Origin: Rhodospirillales bacterium
GTDB lineage: Bacteria > Pseudomonadota > Alphaproteobacteria > Rhodospirillales > Defluviicoccaceae
DNA: 64,000 nucleotides
Direction of reading: 5' to 3'
Assembly (NCBI GenBank): GCA_016712595.1
Contig: JADJQT010000006.1
Location: 1 to 64,000, forward strand
Part shown: positions 11,375 to 20,760 of the stretch, one piece after another
How positions within the stretch are numbered: the stretch's first letter is position 1
How the letters are laid out: each line of letters starts with the position of its first letter
Program-made: the position numbers and the translations under genes
Notes under the pieces: generated by a model
Seen by the model: the letters and a program-made list of their open reading frames with translations, nothing else
The model's database searches: none
Told to the model about the DNA's origin: nothing

Positions 11375-12385
11375 ATGTTCGTTTGGGAGATGCGTCAGGC
11401 TTTTGGGCTTGAACACCTGAAGAAGTCCGAGCGTGCCGACCCCGTGCCCGGCCCGGGCCAAGTGCTGCTGACGATGCGCGCGGCGTCGCTGAACTATCGC
11501 GACACCCTCGTCGTGCGCGGTGGCTATGGCCCGCGTTATACCCTGCCGCTGATCCCGGTGTCTGACGGCGTCGGTGAAGTGACGGCGGTGGGCGAGGGGG
11601 TCAGCCGGCTCAAGCTTGGTGATCGCGCCTGTCCGATTTTCTTTCCGAGCTGGATCGGCGGCCCGGCGACGCCGGAGAAATTCGCCCTCAGCCTCGGCGG
11701 CGATATCGACGGCATGCTGGCGCAGAAGGTCTGCCTTCCGGCCGAGGTCGTTTGCCGCGTGCCTGTCCATCTGAGCGACGAGGCGGCGGCGAGCCTTCCC
11801 TGTGCCGGCGTTACCGCCTGGAGTGCCGTCATCGGCCAGGGCAAGGTCGGCCCGATGGACACCGTGCTGATCCAGGGCACCGGCGGCGTCGCCCTCTTTG
11901 CCCTGCAGTTCGCCAAGGCGGCCGGGGCGCGGGTGATCATCACCTCGTCCGACGACGGCAAGCTCGAGCGGGCGAAGACTCTCGGCGCCGACGAGACGAT
12001 CAACTACCGGACCGATCCCGACTGGGATCGCCGGGTGAAGGCGCTGACTGGCGGCGACGGATGCGATCACATCGTCGAGCTTGCCGGCACGCTGGAGCGC
12101 TCAATCCGCGCCGCCCGCATCGGCGCCACGCTCAGCCTCATCGGCGTGCTCGCCGGCGCGCGAAGCGAAGTGACGCTGCCGCTGGTCGTCATGCGCAACC
12201 TGCGCCTGCAGGGCGTTACTGTCGGATCGCGCGACGATTTCGAAGACATGGCGCGGGCAATCGAGCGGCACCATATCCAACCGGTGATCGATCACACCTT
12301 TGGCTTCGATGCGGTGCAGGACGCTTTCGCCCACTTCGAGGCCCAGCGTCACTTCGGCAAAGTCTGCATCCGCATCAGCGAGTGA
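11375..12385 (+). CDS. Zinc-independent MDR-family NAD(P)H:quinone oxidoreductase-like protein
   Basis: The 336-residue medium-chain dehydrogenase/reductase has an N-terminal GroES-like domain (A-A-S-L-N-Y-R-D) and a Rossmann domain with Q-G-T-G-G-V-A-L-F-A-L-Q-F-A-K-A near residue 167. The usual catalytic-zinc Cys and structural-zinc Cys cluster are absent, which points to the zinc-free quinone-oxidoreductase branch. It probably reduces an alpha,beta-unsaturated carbonyl or quinone with NADPH; the substrate is unknown. AGGAGA lies 9 bases before the ATG. It is transcribed divergently from aroE across a 123-base gap that must hold both promoters. Confidence 0.88.
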   Translation: MFVWEMRQAFGLEHLKKSERADPVPGPGQVLLTMRAASLNYRDTLVVRGGYGPRYTLPLIPVSDGVGEVTAVGEGVSRLKLGDRACPIFFPSWIGGPATPEKFALSLGGDIDGMLAQKVCLPAEVVCRVPVHLSDEAAASLPCAGVTAWSAVIGQGKVGPMDTVLIQGTGGVALFALQFAKAAGARVIITSSDDGKLERAKTLGADETINYRTDPDWDRRVKALTGGDGCDHIVELAGTLERSIRAARIGATLSLIGVLAGARSEVTLPLVVMRNLRLQGVTVGSRDDFEDMARAIERHHIQPVIDHTFGFDAVQDAFAHFEAQRHFGKVCIRISE

Positions 12386-12523
12386 TCTTCCCAGGCTTCT
12401 GCGGCAGCGCCCGGAACTATCCATCGGCGGTTTCGTTTGAACGCTGCTGGCGTCGGGTGGGGCACGCCGCTCGCCCGGTCATCAGTTCTTTCGCTTAATC
12501 CGGCGAGTATCAGGTCTATATCC

Positions 12524-13594
12524 ATGAAATTGTTTGCGTGCCAGAACTGTGGTCAACTCGTTTACTTCGAGAACACGCGCTGCGAGCATTGCCAGGCGCC
12601 GCTCGGCTTTCTGCCCGAGATCATGGCGCTGACCGCCCTGAGCCGTGCGCCTGACGGGAGCCTGAGCACCTTGGCCACGCCGCCGCAGGCGGTCCGCTAT
12701 TGTGAGAACGCCGTCCACAATGTCTGCAACTGGCTGCTGCCGGTAAACGCGGAACAGACGCTGTGCCGCGCCTGCGCCTTGAACCGGACCATTCCCGATC
12801 TCACCAATGCCGATCACGTCGATGCCTGGCGGCGGCTGGAGGGTGCCAAGCACCGCCTCGTCTATGCCATCTTGCGGCTGCGCTTGCCGCTGATCGTCAA
12901 ATCCGCTGACGTCACCCGCGGCCTTGCTTACGATTTCCTCGCCGATCCGGACCCGACATTCCGCGAGAGCGCCAAGGTTATAACCGGGCATGACGACGGA
13001 CTGATCACCATTAACATCGCCGAGGCCGACGATGCCGAGCGCGAGAAGCACCGCCAGAACATGGCCGAGCCCTATCGCACCCTCCTTGGTCACTTCCGCC
13101 ACGAGGTCGGGCATTACTACTGGGACCGGCTGATTCTCGACGGCGGGCGGGTCGATTCCTTCCGTCAGATGTTCGGTGACGAGCAGCAGGACTACACGGA
13201 AGCGCTGGAGGTCCACTACCGCGACGGGCCACCCGCCAACTGGCGCGAGCGGTTCGTCAGCGCCTACGCCAGCACTCATGCCTGGGAGGACTGGGCGGAA
13301 ACGTGGGCCCACTACATGCATATCGTCGATACCCTGGAGACGGCGCACGCCTTCGGCATCCGCGTCAAGCCGCGCGCCGTCGGCGATCCGTCGCTTGACG
13401 CGGTGGTCGACTTCGATCCCTACGGCGCGGCCGAATTCGACGATCTGATCGACGTTTGGCTGCCGCTGACCTACGCGGTCAATAGCTTGAACCGCAGCAT
13501 GGGCCAGCCCGACCTTTATCCGTTCGTACTCGCGCCCGCGGTGATCGATAAACTTCGCTTCATTCACGGCGTCATCGACGAAGTGCGGACATAG
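12524..13594 (+). CDS. Putative zinc-binding metallopeptidase with N-terminal zinc ribbon
   Basis: The 356-residue protein starts with a zinc-ribbon module (C-Q-N-C-G and C-E-H-C near residues 5-25). Further Cys pairs lie near residues 62 and 85. The metallopeptidase core carries H-F-R-H-E-V-G-H-Y-Y-W-D, an H-E-x-x-H zinc motif, with downstream acidic residues (E-D-W-A-E-T-W-A-H-Y). This fits the zinc-ribbon plus Peptidase_Mx-type family found in many proteobacteria; its substrate is unknown. There is no signal peptide, so it is probably cytoplasmic. The start chosen is the ATG at 12524, directly before the zinc ribbon; an upstream extension to 12437 has no family resemblance. Confidence 0.88.
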   Translation: MKLFACQNCGQLVYFENTRCEHCQAPLGFLPEIMALTALSRAPDGSLSTLATPPQAVRYCENAVHNVCNWLLPVNAEQTLCRACALNRTIPDLTNADHVDAWRRLEGAKHRLVYAILRLRLPLIVKSADVTRGLAYDFLADPDPTFRESAKVITGHDDGLITINIAEADDAEREKHRQNMAEPYRTLLGHFRHEVGHYYWDRLILDGGRVDSFRQMFGDEQQDYTEALEVHYRDGPPANWRERFVSAYASTHAWEDWAETWAHYMHIVDTLETAHAFGIRVKPRAVGDPSLDAVVDFDPYGAAEFDDLIDVWLPLTYAVNSLNRSMGQPDLYPFVLAPAVIDKLRFIHGVIDEVRT

Positions 13595-13693
13595 CTGTCG
13601 CGCTTGGCGTTACCATCTGTTTGAGGCGGGCCCGGGCGTGCGTCCTGCCGGCCGTGGCGAGCCGCTGAACCAACCGGGATTGGAGATCAAGGG

Positions 13694-14116
13694 ATGAAGA
13701 TCGCATATACGACCAAGGCAAGCGCCACCGGCGGTCGCGATGGCCGCGCGAAGACCGCCGACGGCACGCTCGACGTCAAGTTGACGACGCCAAAGGAACT
13801 TGGCGGCGGCGGCGGCGACGGCACCAATCCTGAGCAGTTGTTCGCCTGTGGCTATTCCGCCTGCTTTCTCGGCGCGCTGAAGTTCGTCGCTGGCAAGCAC
13901 AAGATCCGCATTCCTGAAGACGCCTCGGTTACCGCCACCGTCGGCATCGGTCCGCGCGACGACGGCGAGGGTTTCGGTATCGACGTCGGCCTTGCCATCG
14001 CCCTGCCGGGGATCGACAAGGCGCAGGCTGAGGATCTCGTCGCCAAGGCGCACATCGTCTGCCCGTATTCGCATGCGACCCGCGGCAACATCGACGTCCG
14101 CCTCACCGTCGTCTGA
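13694..14116 (+). CDS. ohr: Organic hydroperoxide resistance protein (OsmC/Ohr family)
   Basis: Ohr reduces organic and fatty-acid hydroperoxides with a reactive Cys pair recycled by lipoylated proteins. This 140-residue protein has the first active cysteine in F-A-C-G-Y-S-A-C-F near residue 57 and the second in [13 protein letters not shown] near residue 125, plus the T-N-P-E-Q-L-F motif. The family length is about 140, so it is complete. GGAGATCAAGGG precedes the ATG. No OhrR regulator is adjacent. corA follows 17 bases later and may be co-transcribed. Confidence 0.93.
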   Translation: MKIAYTTKASATGGRDGRAKTADGTLDVKLTTPKELGGGGGDGTNPEQLFACGYSACFLGALKFVAGKHKIRIPEDASVTATVGIGPRDDGEGFGIDVGLAIALPGIDKAQAEDLVAKAHIVCPYSHATRGNIDVRLTVV

Positions 14117-14133
14117 CGGCGGTCCCCGCTGAA

Positions 14134-15210
14134 ATGAGCGCAGGCGACGACGGCCCCCACGATAGCTTTCGGGATTTCCCCCGGGAGAGTCCCTGGAACG
14201 ATGGCGGCAATGACGGCGGCAACGATGGCCAGCCGGACCCGGGGGCGGTCGTCGCCTGTTGCGGTTACGAGAGCGGCCGGCGCGTCGCCGACCTCGATAT
14301 CTCCCGCTGCGGTGAGTTCTGCGATCGCGACGGGCGCTTCGTCTGGGTCGGGCTGCGCGAGCCACCGCAAGACCTGCTGCGCGGCCTGCAGCGGCAGTTC
14401 CAGTTGCACGACCTTGCGATCGAGGACGCCTTTCGTGCCCACCAGCGCCCGAAGGTCGAGGTTTACGGCGATTCGGTGTTCATCGTCCTGCGCACCGCGC
14501 GCCTGATCGGCGAGGCGGTCGATTTCGGCGAGACCCACGTCTTCGCCGGCAAGGGCTACGTCATCTCCGTGCGCCACGGCGATACCTCGTCCTACGGCGA
14601 GGTGCGCGCCCGCGCCGAGGCGATGCCCAAGCTCTTGCGCCACGGCGAGGACTTCGTCGTCTACGCGATCATGGATTTCGTCGTCGACAACTATACGCCG
14701 ATCGTCGATTCGATCGAACGGCAGGCGGATGACATCGAGGACGCGGTGCAGAAAAGCTGTGCTGGCGCCGATACCGTCTGGCGCATCGCCGCCCTGCGCC
14801 GCGACCTTCTGCACCTGCGGCGGGTGACCGCGCCGCTAATGGACGTATGCACGCGCCTGCGGCGGATGGAGGTGCCGTTCATCGACGCCGAGATGCGCCC
14901 TTACTTCCAGGACGTGCACGACCATGTCATCCGGGTGAACGAGAGCATCGATATCCTGCGCGACATGCTCGATCAGACCTTCGATACCCACCTGCTGCTC
15001 GCCGCCAACCGCCAGGGTGACGTCATGCGCCAGCTCGCCGGCTGGGCCGCCATTCTCGCCGTGCCGACGGCGATCGCCGGCATCTACGGGATGAACTTCG
15101 ACGTCATGCCCGAGCTGCACGTAGAGTGGGGCTATCCGGTGGTGCTGGCGTTCATCGCCGTGAGCTGCGTTGTCCTTTACCTGTGGTTCAGGCGCATCGG
15201 CTGGCTGTGA
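14134..15210 (+). CDS. corA: CorA-family divalent metal transporter
   Basis: This 358-residue protein has a long cytoplasmic N-terminal domain and two C-terminal membrane helices separated by the signature G-M-N near residue 328 (G-I-Y-G-M-N-F), ending in a short basic tail. CorA pentamers carry Mg2+ (also Co2+ or Ni2+) into the cell. The first 35 residues are family-untypical and contain a short N-D-G-G-N-D-G-G-N-D-G run, encoded by an imperfect 12-bp repeat. The gene is complete and follows ohr closely on the same strand. Confidence 0.93.
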   Translation: MSAGDDGPHDSFRDFPRESPWNDGGNDGGNDGQPDPGAVVACCGYESGRRVADLDISRCGEFCDRDGRFVWVGLREPPQDLLRGLQRQFQLHDLAIEDAFRAHQRPKVEVYGDSVFIVLRTARLIGEAVDFGETHVFAGKGYVISVRHGDTSSYGEVRARAEAMPKLLRHGEDFVVYAIMDFVVDNYTPIVDSIERQADDIEDAVQKSCAGADTVWRIAALRRDLLHLRRVTAPLMDVCTRLRRMEVPFIDAEMRPYFQDVHDHVIRVNESIDILRDMLDQTFDTHLLLAANRQGDVMRQLAGWAAILAVPTAIAGIYGMNFDVMPELHVEWGYPVVLAFIAVSCVVLYLWFRRIGWL

Positions 15211-15265
15211 TCACCGGCGGTCGTGGCCGGCCGCCGCCCGGGAGCGAAAATCGAGAGGGGCGCCG

Positions 15266-15316
15266 CCAAGCCTAGCCCTGGGCCAAGCCTAGCCCTGGGC
15301 CAAGCCTAGCCCTGGG
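15266..15316. repeat. Three perfect copies of a 17-bp tandem repeat
   Basis: CCAAGCCTAGCCCTGGG occurs head to tail at 15266-15282, 15283-15299 and 15300-15316, followed by a CCCGG/CCGGG palindrome. It lies between the convergent ends of corA and the META-domain gene, where a bidirectional terminator would be expected. The CCCTGGG / CCAAG... units can fold only weakly, so this looks like a simple tandem expansion. Confidence 0.95.
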
Positions 15317-15329
15317 CCCGGCCCCGGGC

Positions 15330-15812
15330 CTAGAGCGGCGCCGGCGTGCGCGACAGCGCCACCGTCTGCGTCCCCGCCGGGCCAAACAGCAGCAGCACCT
15401 GCTCGTTGGCCTGGAAGCTGCGTACGCTTTCGAGCGCGCTCAAGAGCGCCGCCTCCTGAGCCATGATCGCGTCGTCGCACGCCCGGCGTGTCGATGCCAG
15501 CGGGCCGATGAGCATGCGCCCGCCCTCGATGCCGATGGCGCCGGAGAAGGTATTGCAGCCGCCGTCGCCGACGAGAAGGGTGGTGCTCTGGAAGATCAGC
15601 ATCGATTGCGGGCTGTCGATCGCCGGCCTCCCGCCGATGCTTTGCACCGTCCAGCTCGTCCCGACGAGATCGCCACCGTCCGCCGCCGCGTTCGCACCGC
15701 TATCGCCGTCCGTGGCCGGCGAGGAACAGCCGGCGAGCACACCCGCCAGCACCGCGGCCGCAACGAACGCCCGTCTACGCCCGCCGCGCGCTGCCAATCC
15801 GCACCCTCGCAT
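15330..15812 (-). CDS. META-domain lipoprotein (HslJ-like)
   Basis: The 160-residue protein has a lipoprotein signal (basic start, hydrophobic core, lipobox L-A-G-C near residue 29) followed by an S/D/G/A-rich linker. A META domain follows, with G-T-S-W-T-V, G-G-C-N-T-F-S-G and the later C-D-D...E..L..AL pattern typical of HslJ. META proteins sit in the periplasm or outer membrane and are linked to stress or novobiocin tolerance in E. coli; the role here is unknown. The start chosen is the ATG at 15812, preceded by GGGAGG. The longer in-frame extension would put 20 low-complexity residues before the signal peptide. Confidence 0.85.
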   Translation of the reverse strand: MRGCGLAARGGRRRAFVAAAVLAGVLAGCSSPATDGDSGANAAADGGDLVGTSWTVQSIGGRPAIDSPQSMLIFQSTTLLVGDGGCNTFSGAIGIEGGRMLIGPLASTRRACDDAIMAQEAALLSALESVRSFQANEQVLLLFGPAGTQTVALSRTPAPL

Positions 15813-16690
15813 CGATCCTCCCGCACCCGCACCCAACGATGCTACCCCCCCACCGCCACGACGTCGAGCCAAACTACCCTATATGAGGGAGAATGATGAT
15901 GTCGCGGGCGTGGGAGGGCGATGGTCGAAATTAGGAGAGGTGACGGATGGAAATCGCCATTCGCGTCGAAAGTCGAATGCGGGAAGCGACCTCCGCTACG
16001 ACTGCAACGGGATCTAAAGCGTCATCGTACGCCGGAATGACCGAGGCCCGTTCCGAGTCAACGTGAAGACGATCAAGCGTTGCGCTTAGCTGCTCGAGCT
16101 GCCTCCCGTAATCCATCCGGCGAAGCCACTTTCCCGTCGCGTTGTAGGTGCTCTCTGGAACCCCGCGCGCGTGCGTGTGTTTGCTTTCCGTCTGCGATGG
16201 AGCGACCCGCATGCCGAAAAAGCATCCGAACACAGATCGCTGGGGCGGCCCTGGGGCCTGCGACCAAGCCCCCTCCCGAGCCGGGTCCGGCTTACCCTGA
16301 GGGCGCGGTAAGTACCAACCCGCGCGTCAGCATGCGGTCCGGCGGTGGCGGCGAGCGAGACGAGAAGCACAGCCATGTGGATACCATGCGCTCGTCGAAG
16401 TCGCACGCGACCGACGGTGCGAGTCCAAGCAATCTCGATCGCGCCTTTCGCGAGAACCGCTCGCGCCGGGATCGGGGCCGCCGACGCGCACGGCCGAGGG
16501 TGAGGGCGACAAGGGGAACGGGCAGGGGAAGGTCGACGGGTCTGAAAACGACGCGGCCTGATCATGCTCCGCTCCGGCGTGATCGCTTCGGAACTCGAAA
16601 GCGATCACCCGTGACGGCGGCCGACTAGACTCCTTGGCAGCCGCGCGACCGCTCAAGATGTGCCGTACGCTGATTGCGCGAAACGGCTGT
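15813..16690. other. Stretch without a confident gene
   Basis: No reading frame here has recognisable motifs. A leftward frame (15931-16233, about 100 codons) has a plausible protein-like composition in its second half, and a 39-codon rightward frame at 15956 follows GGAGAGG, but neither shows a family signature. A leftward M-A-V-L-L-V-S-L-A-A-T-A-G stretch near 16370 looks like a signal peptide that runs into unrelated sequence, so a decayed secreted-protein gene is possible. Nothing else is visible. Confidence 0.4.
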
Positions 16691-17209
16691 TCAGCCACCC
16701 GTCGCGGCTCGATCGATCGAAACCGTGACGGGTCGCCCGCCCGCGAGCGCGGACACGTCGCCTTCAATTCGGCCCAGTGGGACCAGCCCCGGCGAATGAT
16801 GCCCGTGTCCGTAGAAGATCGCGAGGTTGCCCCACGGTGCGTAGAAGGCGACGTCGCCCGCCCGGGGGGTAATTGCGTCGGGCGCGCCCTCGCGCGTCAG
16901 CCGGCGCGGCAGATCGGCGATCTTCTCGTTGCCGCCGAAGTCCTTCAGCGTCAGCTTCAGGGGAAGTTGCGCGAGGAAGTCGCGCGCGGCCGGCGTGTCG
17001 TCGATCCGGGCCGTCCAGCGACGGTCGCCGGAGACGATCTCGATGGTAGACACTGTCGGTCTCCTGTTTTTGCCGACGTCTGGCGGAGTGGCATCGGCTT
17101 TCGCCGGTGTGTCGGACGGCTCGGCTCGTCCGCAGCCGGCCGATCCCATCAGCGCCGTGCTGAGCATGATGCACGCGATCCAGCGCGTAACGTCGCGCGG
17201 CCGGTTCAC
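16691..17209 (-). CDS. Cyclophilin-like fold lipoprotein
   Basis: The protein has about 172 residues. A GTG start gives a basic N terminus, a hydrophobic stretch and a lipobox ending in G-S-A-G-C near residue 26. The rest matches the small cyclophilin-like fold family (PF18050 type): [33 protein letters not shown], and [12 protein letters not shown]. The GTG overlaps the TGA of the SDR gene as GTGA, so the two are probably translationally coupled. Family members often accompany cupin, ADH and hydrolase genes as here; the biochemical role is unknown, and peptidyl-prolyl isomerase activity should not be assumed. Confidence 0.85.
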   Translation of the reverse strand: MNRPRDVTRWIACIMLSTALMGSAGCGRAEPSDTPAKADATPPDVGKNRRPTVSTIEIVSGDRRWTARIDDTPAARDFLAQLPLKLTLKDFGGNEKIADLPRRLTREGAPDAITPRAGDVAFYAPWGNLAIFYGHGHHSPGLVPLGRIEGDVSALAGGRPVTVSIDRAATGG

Positions 17210-17961
17210 AGCGACCAGCCACCGTCGACGACCACCGCCGAGCCGGTGACGAAGCCGCCCAGGTCCGAGCTCATCCACAGCACCGCCTCTGCAATCTCGT
17301 CCGGCTTGCCGAGCCGCCCAACCGGCTCCAGGACGATCGCCTTCTGGATGTCGCCCCCGGTGAAGCGGTCCATCATCGGCGTTTCGATGTTACCGGGCAG
17401 GATCGCGTTCACCCTGATGTTACGCTTGGCGTAGTCAAGCGCGGCGGACCGCGTTAGGCCGATCAGCGCATGTTTGGACGCGGTGTAGGCCGCGCCGCCC
17501 TCAACGCCGCGGATGCCCGCACCCGACGAGGTGTTCACCACCACACCGCCGCCTTGACGTACCATCTGCGCGATCTCGTGCTTCATGCACACGAACGTGC
17601 CGCGCAGGTTGACGCCGATGATGCGGTCCCACTCCGCCAGCTCGATCTCGTGAAGCGGCGCGGGCTTGTTCTCGACGCCCGCGTTGTTGAAGGCGATATC
17701 GAGCCGGCCGAAGCGCTCGACCACTTGCGCCACGGCGGCCTCGACCTGCTCGGGCGCCGACACGTCGCAGACGATCGCCAGCGCTTCCGCCCCGGCGTCC
17801 CTCACAGCCGCCTCCGTGTCCTTCAGCCCGTTCGCGGTCCGGTCGAGGATGGCGAGGCGTGCGCCCTCGGCCGCAAAGGCGATCGCGGTCGCGCGGCCGA
17901 TGCCGCTGGCGGCGCCGGTGACGAAGGCCACCTTGCCGGTGAATCGATCGGGTCTGGCCAT
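17206..17961 (-). CDS. Short-chain dehydrogenase/reductase (SDR)
   Basis: This is a classical 251-residue SDR with the cofactor motif [10 protein letters not shown] near residue 15, N-N-A-G at about 91, catalytic Ser in N-T-S-S-G, and the Y-T-A-S-K active-site pair. The acidic residue after beta-2 (L-D-R-T) suggests NAD preference (inference). The end V-V-V-D-G-G-W-S-L is typical. The substrate is unknown; its neighbours suggest an aldehyde or ketone. AAAGG lies about 10 bases before the ATG. It lies 60 bases after the Zn-ADH gene and overlaps the cyclophilin-like gene. Confidence 0.92.
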   Translation of the reverse strand: MARPDRFTGKVAFVTGAASGIGRATAIAFAAEGARLAILDRTANGLKDTEAAVRDAGAEALAIVCDVSAPEQVEAAVAQVVERFGRLDIAFNNAGVENKPAPLHEIELAEWDRIIGVNLRGTFVCMKHEIAQMVRQGGGVVVNTSSGAGIRGVEGGAAYTASKHALIGLTRSAALDYAKRNIRVNAILPGNIETPMMDRFTGGDIQKAIVLEPVGRLGKPDEIAEAVLWMSSDLGGFVTGSAVVVDGGWSL

Positions 17962-18021
17962 GATATTTCCTTTCTGTTCAAGCTTTCGGATGTGTTCGGG
18001 CGGCGTGCCGTCTCGCTCGGC

Positions 18022-19056
18022 CTAAGGCAGGATCAGCACTTTCAACGCTTCGCGCTCGTTCATGGCGCGGTAGCCGTCGGGCACGCCGTCGAGGTCGACC
18101 GTGCGATCGAACACGCGGCCGGGCTGGATACGGCCCTCCATGATGTCCGGCAGGAGTTCGTCAATATAGGCACGGGTGGGCGCGGGGCCGCCGGCGACGA
18201 TCACGTTCTGGAAGAACATGGGCTGCGCGCCCGCGATCGCCTCATAATGAGGGACGCCGACCCGCCCGACCGCGCCGCCGGCGCGGACGATGCTCATCGA
18301 GGTCTCCATCGCCACCCCGGTGCCGACGCATTCGAGCACGGACTGCGCGCCGAACCCGCCGGTCAGCTCGCGCACGCGCTCGACCGCCTCCGGCCCACGC
18401 TCGCTCACCACGTCCGTGGCGCCGATCTCCTTTGCCAGCGCGACGCGGTCGGCATGGCGGCCCATGATGATGATCCGCTCCGCGCCGAGCCGCCTGGCGG
18501 CGATGACGCCGCAAAGGCCGACAGCGCCGTCGCCGACCACCACCACCGTGCCGCCGCGGCGCACCCGCGCCGTCACCGCCGCGTGGTGGCCGGTGCCCAT
18601 CACGTCCGACAGGGTGAGCAGCGAGGGCATGAGCGCGTCGTCCTCGCCCACATCGAGCGGATAGAGCGTCCCGTCGGCGTTGGGCACGCGCAGCGCCTCC
18701 GCCTGCGCGCCGTCCAGGCCGGTCCCATTGCCGAAGAAGCCGGCGTGAACACACGAGGTGTGCAGCCCTTCCTCGCAGAACACGCATGCACCGTCAGAGT
18801 CCGCGAACGGCATGATCACGACCTGGCCGCGCCTGATCCGCCGGACCTCGCTGCCAACATCCTCCACGACGCCGATTGCCTCGTGGCCCATGCGCTGGCC
18901 TTCTACATTCGGCCCGCCATTGTAGGGCCACAGATCGCTTCCGCAGATGCAAGCGCGGGTGATGCGGATCACCGCGTCGGTAGGCTCCACGATCGCGGCG
19001 TCGGGGACGGTGTCGATCCGGACGTCGTGCGCCCGGGGCATGATGGTCGCGCGCAT
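18022..19056 (-). CDS. Zinc-dependent alcohol dehydrogenase (threonine-dehydrogenase-like MDR)
   Basis: The 344-residue protein has the catalytic-zinc ligands in C-I-C-G-S-D-L and G-H-E-A-I-G. The structural-zinc loop D-G-A-C-V-F-C-E-E-G-L-H-T-S-C has the first Cys replaced, as is common in this subfamily. The Rossmann loop is V-V-G-D-G-A-V-G-L-C-G near residue 173. It should oxidise an alcohol or reduce an aldehyde with NAD(P). Its substrate is unknown. The ATG is 3 bases after the cupin gene stop, with AAAGG inside the cupin 3' end, so the genes share one transcript. Confidence 0.92.
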   Translation of the reverse strand: MRATIMPRAHDVRIDTVPDAAIVEPTDAVIRITRACICGSDLWPYNGGPNVEGQRMGHEAIGVVEDVGSEVRRIRRGQVVIMPFADSDGACVFCEEGLHTSCVHAGFFGNGTGLDGAQAEALRVPNADGTLYPLDVGEDDALMPSLLTLSDVMGTGHHAAVTARVRRGGTVVVVGDGAVGLCGVIAARRLGAERIIIMGRHADRVALAKEIGATDVVSERGPEAVERVRELTGGFGAQSVLECVGTGVAMETSMSIVRAGGAVGRVGVPHYEAIAGAQPMFFQNVIVAGGPAPTRAYIDELLPDIMEGRIQPGRVFDRTVDLDGVPDGYRAMNEREALKVLILP

Positions 19057-19059
19057 GGT

Positions 19060-19581
19060 TTACCTTTCGGGTCGGGTGGCGGGTCCGGCGAGGTACTCCT
19101 CGTCCGAGACGTGCTCCATCCAGGTCACGGGCGAGCCGTTCAGCGACTCCTGGATGGCGATGTGGGTCATCGGCGTCGTTGCCGTCGCGCCGTGCCAGTG
19201 CTTCTGGTCCGGCGGGCACCAGAGCTGGTCGCCGGCGTGGAACTCGATCTTCGGCTCGCCCTCGACCTGCGTCCAGCCGATGCCCTCGGTGACGAGCAGC
19301 GTTTGTCCGAGTGGGTGCTTGTGCCAGGCGGTGCGGGCGCCGGGCTCGAACCGAACGATGGCGCCGCCGACGCGCGACGGCTCCGGGCGCTGGAACTGGC
19401 CGGTGATGGTCACGACGCCCGTGAAGTTCTCCGCCGGGCCTCGCGCCGTCTTCAGGTCGACCTTTCGGATGTATTCCATGCGCACGGCTCCTTGCTGCGG
19501 CGGGTTGGCGCGGGATGCCTGCTGCGCGTGGGCCGCGAGCGGCAGCGCCAGCAGGAGCGCGGCGAGCAGCTTAATGTTCAT
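19060..19581 (-). CDS. Secreted cupin-domain protein
   Basis: The 173-residue protein begins with a clear signal peptide (M-N-I-K-L-L-A-A-L-L-L-A-L-P-L-A-A-H-A-Q). A single cupin domain follows, with metal ligands in A-W-H-K-H-P-L-G-Q-T and, after the second motif, H-W-H-G-A near residue 133. This arrangement matches the (R)-mandelonitrile-lyase-like/carboxymuconolactone-associated cupins. It is probably periplasmic. The start is the ATG at 19581 with GGAGAG five to six bases upstream; it lies 14 bases after the hydrolase gene. Confidence 0.9.
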   Translation of the reverse strand: MNIKLLAALLLALPLAAHAQQASRANPPQQGAVRMEYIRKVDLKTARGPAENFTGVVTITGQFQRPEPSRVGGAIVRFEPGARTAWHKHPLGQTLLVTEGIGWTQVEGEPKIEFHAGDQLWCPPDQKHWHGATATTPMTHIAIQESLNGSPVTWMEHVSDEEYLAGPATRPER

Positions 19582-19595
19582 GGCTGCTCTCCGGT

Positions 19596-20668
19596 TCATG
19601 CGAGGTGAGTGCGGAAGAAGGCGTCGAGCTTGTCGGAATGGGATCAGGTCGACCCGTCGTAGAGGTCGACGTGACCGGCGTTCGGCACGACCAGCAGCTC
19701 CTTCGGGTCGGCCGCGAGCCGGAAGGCTTGTTCGCTGAACGCTCGCGAGTGCGCGCGGTCGCCGGTCACGAACAGCAGCGGCCGCGGCGAGATCCAGTCG
19801 AGGTGGTCGAACGCCGAGCCGAGCGCCATTGGCGCGTGGCTCGTGCGCAGGAACGCCGTGGTCGCACGCGGGTGGCTCCCTCGCGGCGTGCGGTAGTAGT
19901 CGAAGAACTCCCCGGTCGATCGCGGTCGAGTCCGTCGTCAGCCGCTCGGGCGTGCCGGACGCCATCAGCGGGGCCGCGCCGTCGACCTCCGCCCAGCGCT
20001 GGCCGCGACCGCATCGAGTTTGCGCCGGAAGGCCGACAGGTCGAGCCGGTCCGCCAAGCCCTGCCGCATCGCCTGGCCGATGTCGTACATCGCGACGGTG
20101 GCGACGGCCTTGATGCGCGGGTCGACCTGCGCGGCCGCCAGCCCGAAGCCGCCGCTGCCGCAGACGCCGAGCACGCCGATGCGCTCGCGATCTACGAACG
20201 GCAGTCGCCCCAGCTGGTCGACGCCGGCGCTGAAGTCCTCGACCAACGCCTCGAACGAGGCAGTGCGGTGCAGCTTGCCGCCGCTCTCGCCGACATAGGA
20301 CGGGTCGTGAGCGATAGCCACGAAGCCGCGCTCGGCCATAGTTTGCGCGTAGAGTCCCGACGCCTGCTCCTTCACCGCGCCGAACGGCGTGCCCACCACG
20401 AGTGCGGGATGCCGCCGCGACCGGTCCCAATTGCGCGGGCTGTACAGGTCCGCGACAAGCCGAATGCCCAGCCGATTGGTGTAGGCGACCTTGCAGTGGT
20501 CAGCGCGGTCGCTCCTGGGGAAGGTTTTGTCCCAAGCATCCGTGCCCTGCGCGATCGCCGCACCGCCCGGCAGCGCCGTCGCGCCCAGGACGGCGGCGGT
20601 CGCGCCCGTGAGCTTGAGCAGGCTGCGCCTGTTCAAGCGCACACCGGAACGTCAGTGACGGTCTGCAT
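19596..20668 (-). pseudogene. Tat-exported alpha/beta hydrolase gene with several frame breaks
   Basis: The intact frame would encode an alpha/beta hydrolase of about 355 residues with a twin-arginine signal (N-R-R-S-L-L-K-L-T-G), nucleophile-elbow region G-V-C-G-S-G-G-F-G and a C-terminal G-H-V-D-L-Y-D histidine. The ATG at 20668 has a strong GGAGG, but its frame stops after 11 codons; the signal peptide is read from a GTG at 20642 in another frame. Further shifts lie near 20000 (CCC to CC), near 19920 (extra G) and near 19640 (one base lost, one gained). The sequence as written gives no full protein. It heads the cupin-ADH-SDR operon and is divergent from the LysR gene. Confidence 0.8.
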
Positions 20669-20760
20669 GTCTCGCCTCCTTTGCTTGAAACGATCTAGGC
20701 GTCCGGCGCTGTGTCGATTAGACGTAACAACACGCATGTTCTTGTGAACGAGCGTCAGCA

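Noticed and set aside
11252..12070. Leftward extension joining aroE to a 549-codon frame
   Set aside because: The extra part is antisense to the MDR gene at 11375-12385, and the AroE family start fits the GTG at 11251.
17470..19608. A 712-codon open frame on the + strand
   Set aside because: It runs antisense to the SDR, Zn-ADH and cupin genes, whose motifs and ribosome binding sites are clear. Long antisense frames are expected in GC-rich DNA.
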